This document shows positions 5,275 to 5,366 of a stretch of 5,366 bases of DNA, one piece after another. Every line of letters begins with the position of its first letter. Within the stretch, counting starts at the first letter, position 1. The stretch is taken from positions 1,214,311 to 1,219,676 of the forward strand of contig CP070752.1 in the NCBI GenBank assembly GCA_020348625.1. Direction: 5' to 3'. Made by a program: the position numbers and the translations under genes. Under the pieces are notes generated by a model. The model did no database searches. It worked only from the letters and a program-made list of their open reading frames with translations, and was not told the origin of the DNA. Source of the DNA: Deltaproteobacteria bacterium. GTDB taxonomy: Bacteria > Desulfobacterota > DSM-4660 > Desulfatiglandales > B25-G16.

Positions 5275-5366
5275 TTCTGTTCAATACCAGAGGCGGTGGA
5301 CGAAACTTCGGATTTTGAAGATGTGAAAGTCTTGTGACAGGTATCGTTGGTAGGCTGCTGAAGAAC
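5275..5366. other. Gene-free tail after the tRNA
   Basis: Nothing is supportable in these 92 bases. A weak inverted repeat, CTTC with GAAG around a GGATTTT loop, lies near 5307-5321 but has no T-run, so no tRNA terminator is called. No direct repeat of the tRNA 3' end, as expected for an integrated element, is visible within the window. Confidence 0.4.

Overview
The window looks like chromosomal DNA from a Gram-negative bacterium, most plausibly a deltaproteobacterium-type lineage (Desulfobacterota or relatives). This is inferred from three consecutive proteins with lipoprotein signals, a free-standing AICAR transformylase, a FolE2-type GTP cyclohydrolase, and protein wording that resembles what I remember from that group. 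No sequence search was possible, so the taxonomic call is soft.

Layout. Positions 1-179 hold no gene but contain a perfect 8-bp-stem hairpin (55-75). Positions 180-2564 (+) form a tightly packed three-gene unit with overlapping ends. It encodes a hypothetical lipoprotein, a BepA-like M48 zinc metalloprotease lipoprotein with C-terminal TPR repeats, and a small hypothetical lipoprotein. A convergent junction of only 49 bases separates this unit from purH-type AICAR transformylase (2614-3909, -). Positions 3910-4258 are a 349-base gap holding an intrinsic terminator for minus-strand transcription, a 14-bp perfect palindrome, and a segment bounded by inverted arrays of a degenerate heptamer. FolE2 follows (4259-5041, -) with a recognisable promoter. 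A tRNA-Pro(UGG) with encoded CCA lies at 5198-5274 (+), and the last 92 bases show no gene.

How the genes fit together. The left unit is best read as an envelope module: a periplasm-facing protease of the type that monitors outer-membrane protein assembly, co-expressed with two partner lipoproteins of unknown role. The right half is one-carbon and purine metabolism. FolE2 makes dihydroneopterin triphosphate for tetrahydrofolate synthesis, and the AICAR transformylase consumes 10-formyl-tetrahydrofolate in the penultimate step of IMP synthesis. The two genes share a strand, but a terminator lies between them just 33 bases before the purH start codon, so purH is either separately promoted from an overlapping promoter or controlled by read-through. 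No clearly new system is visible. The most interesting items are the three-lipoprotein operon, the purH leader and the heptamer-bounded intergenic element.
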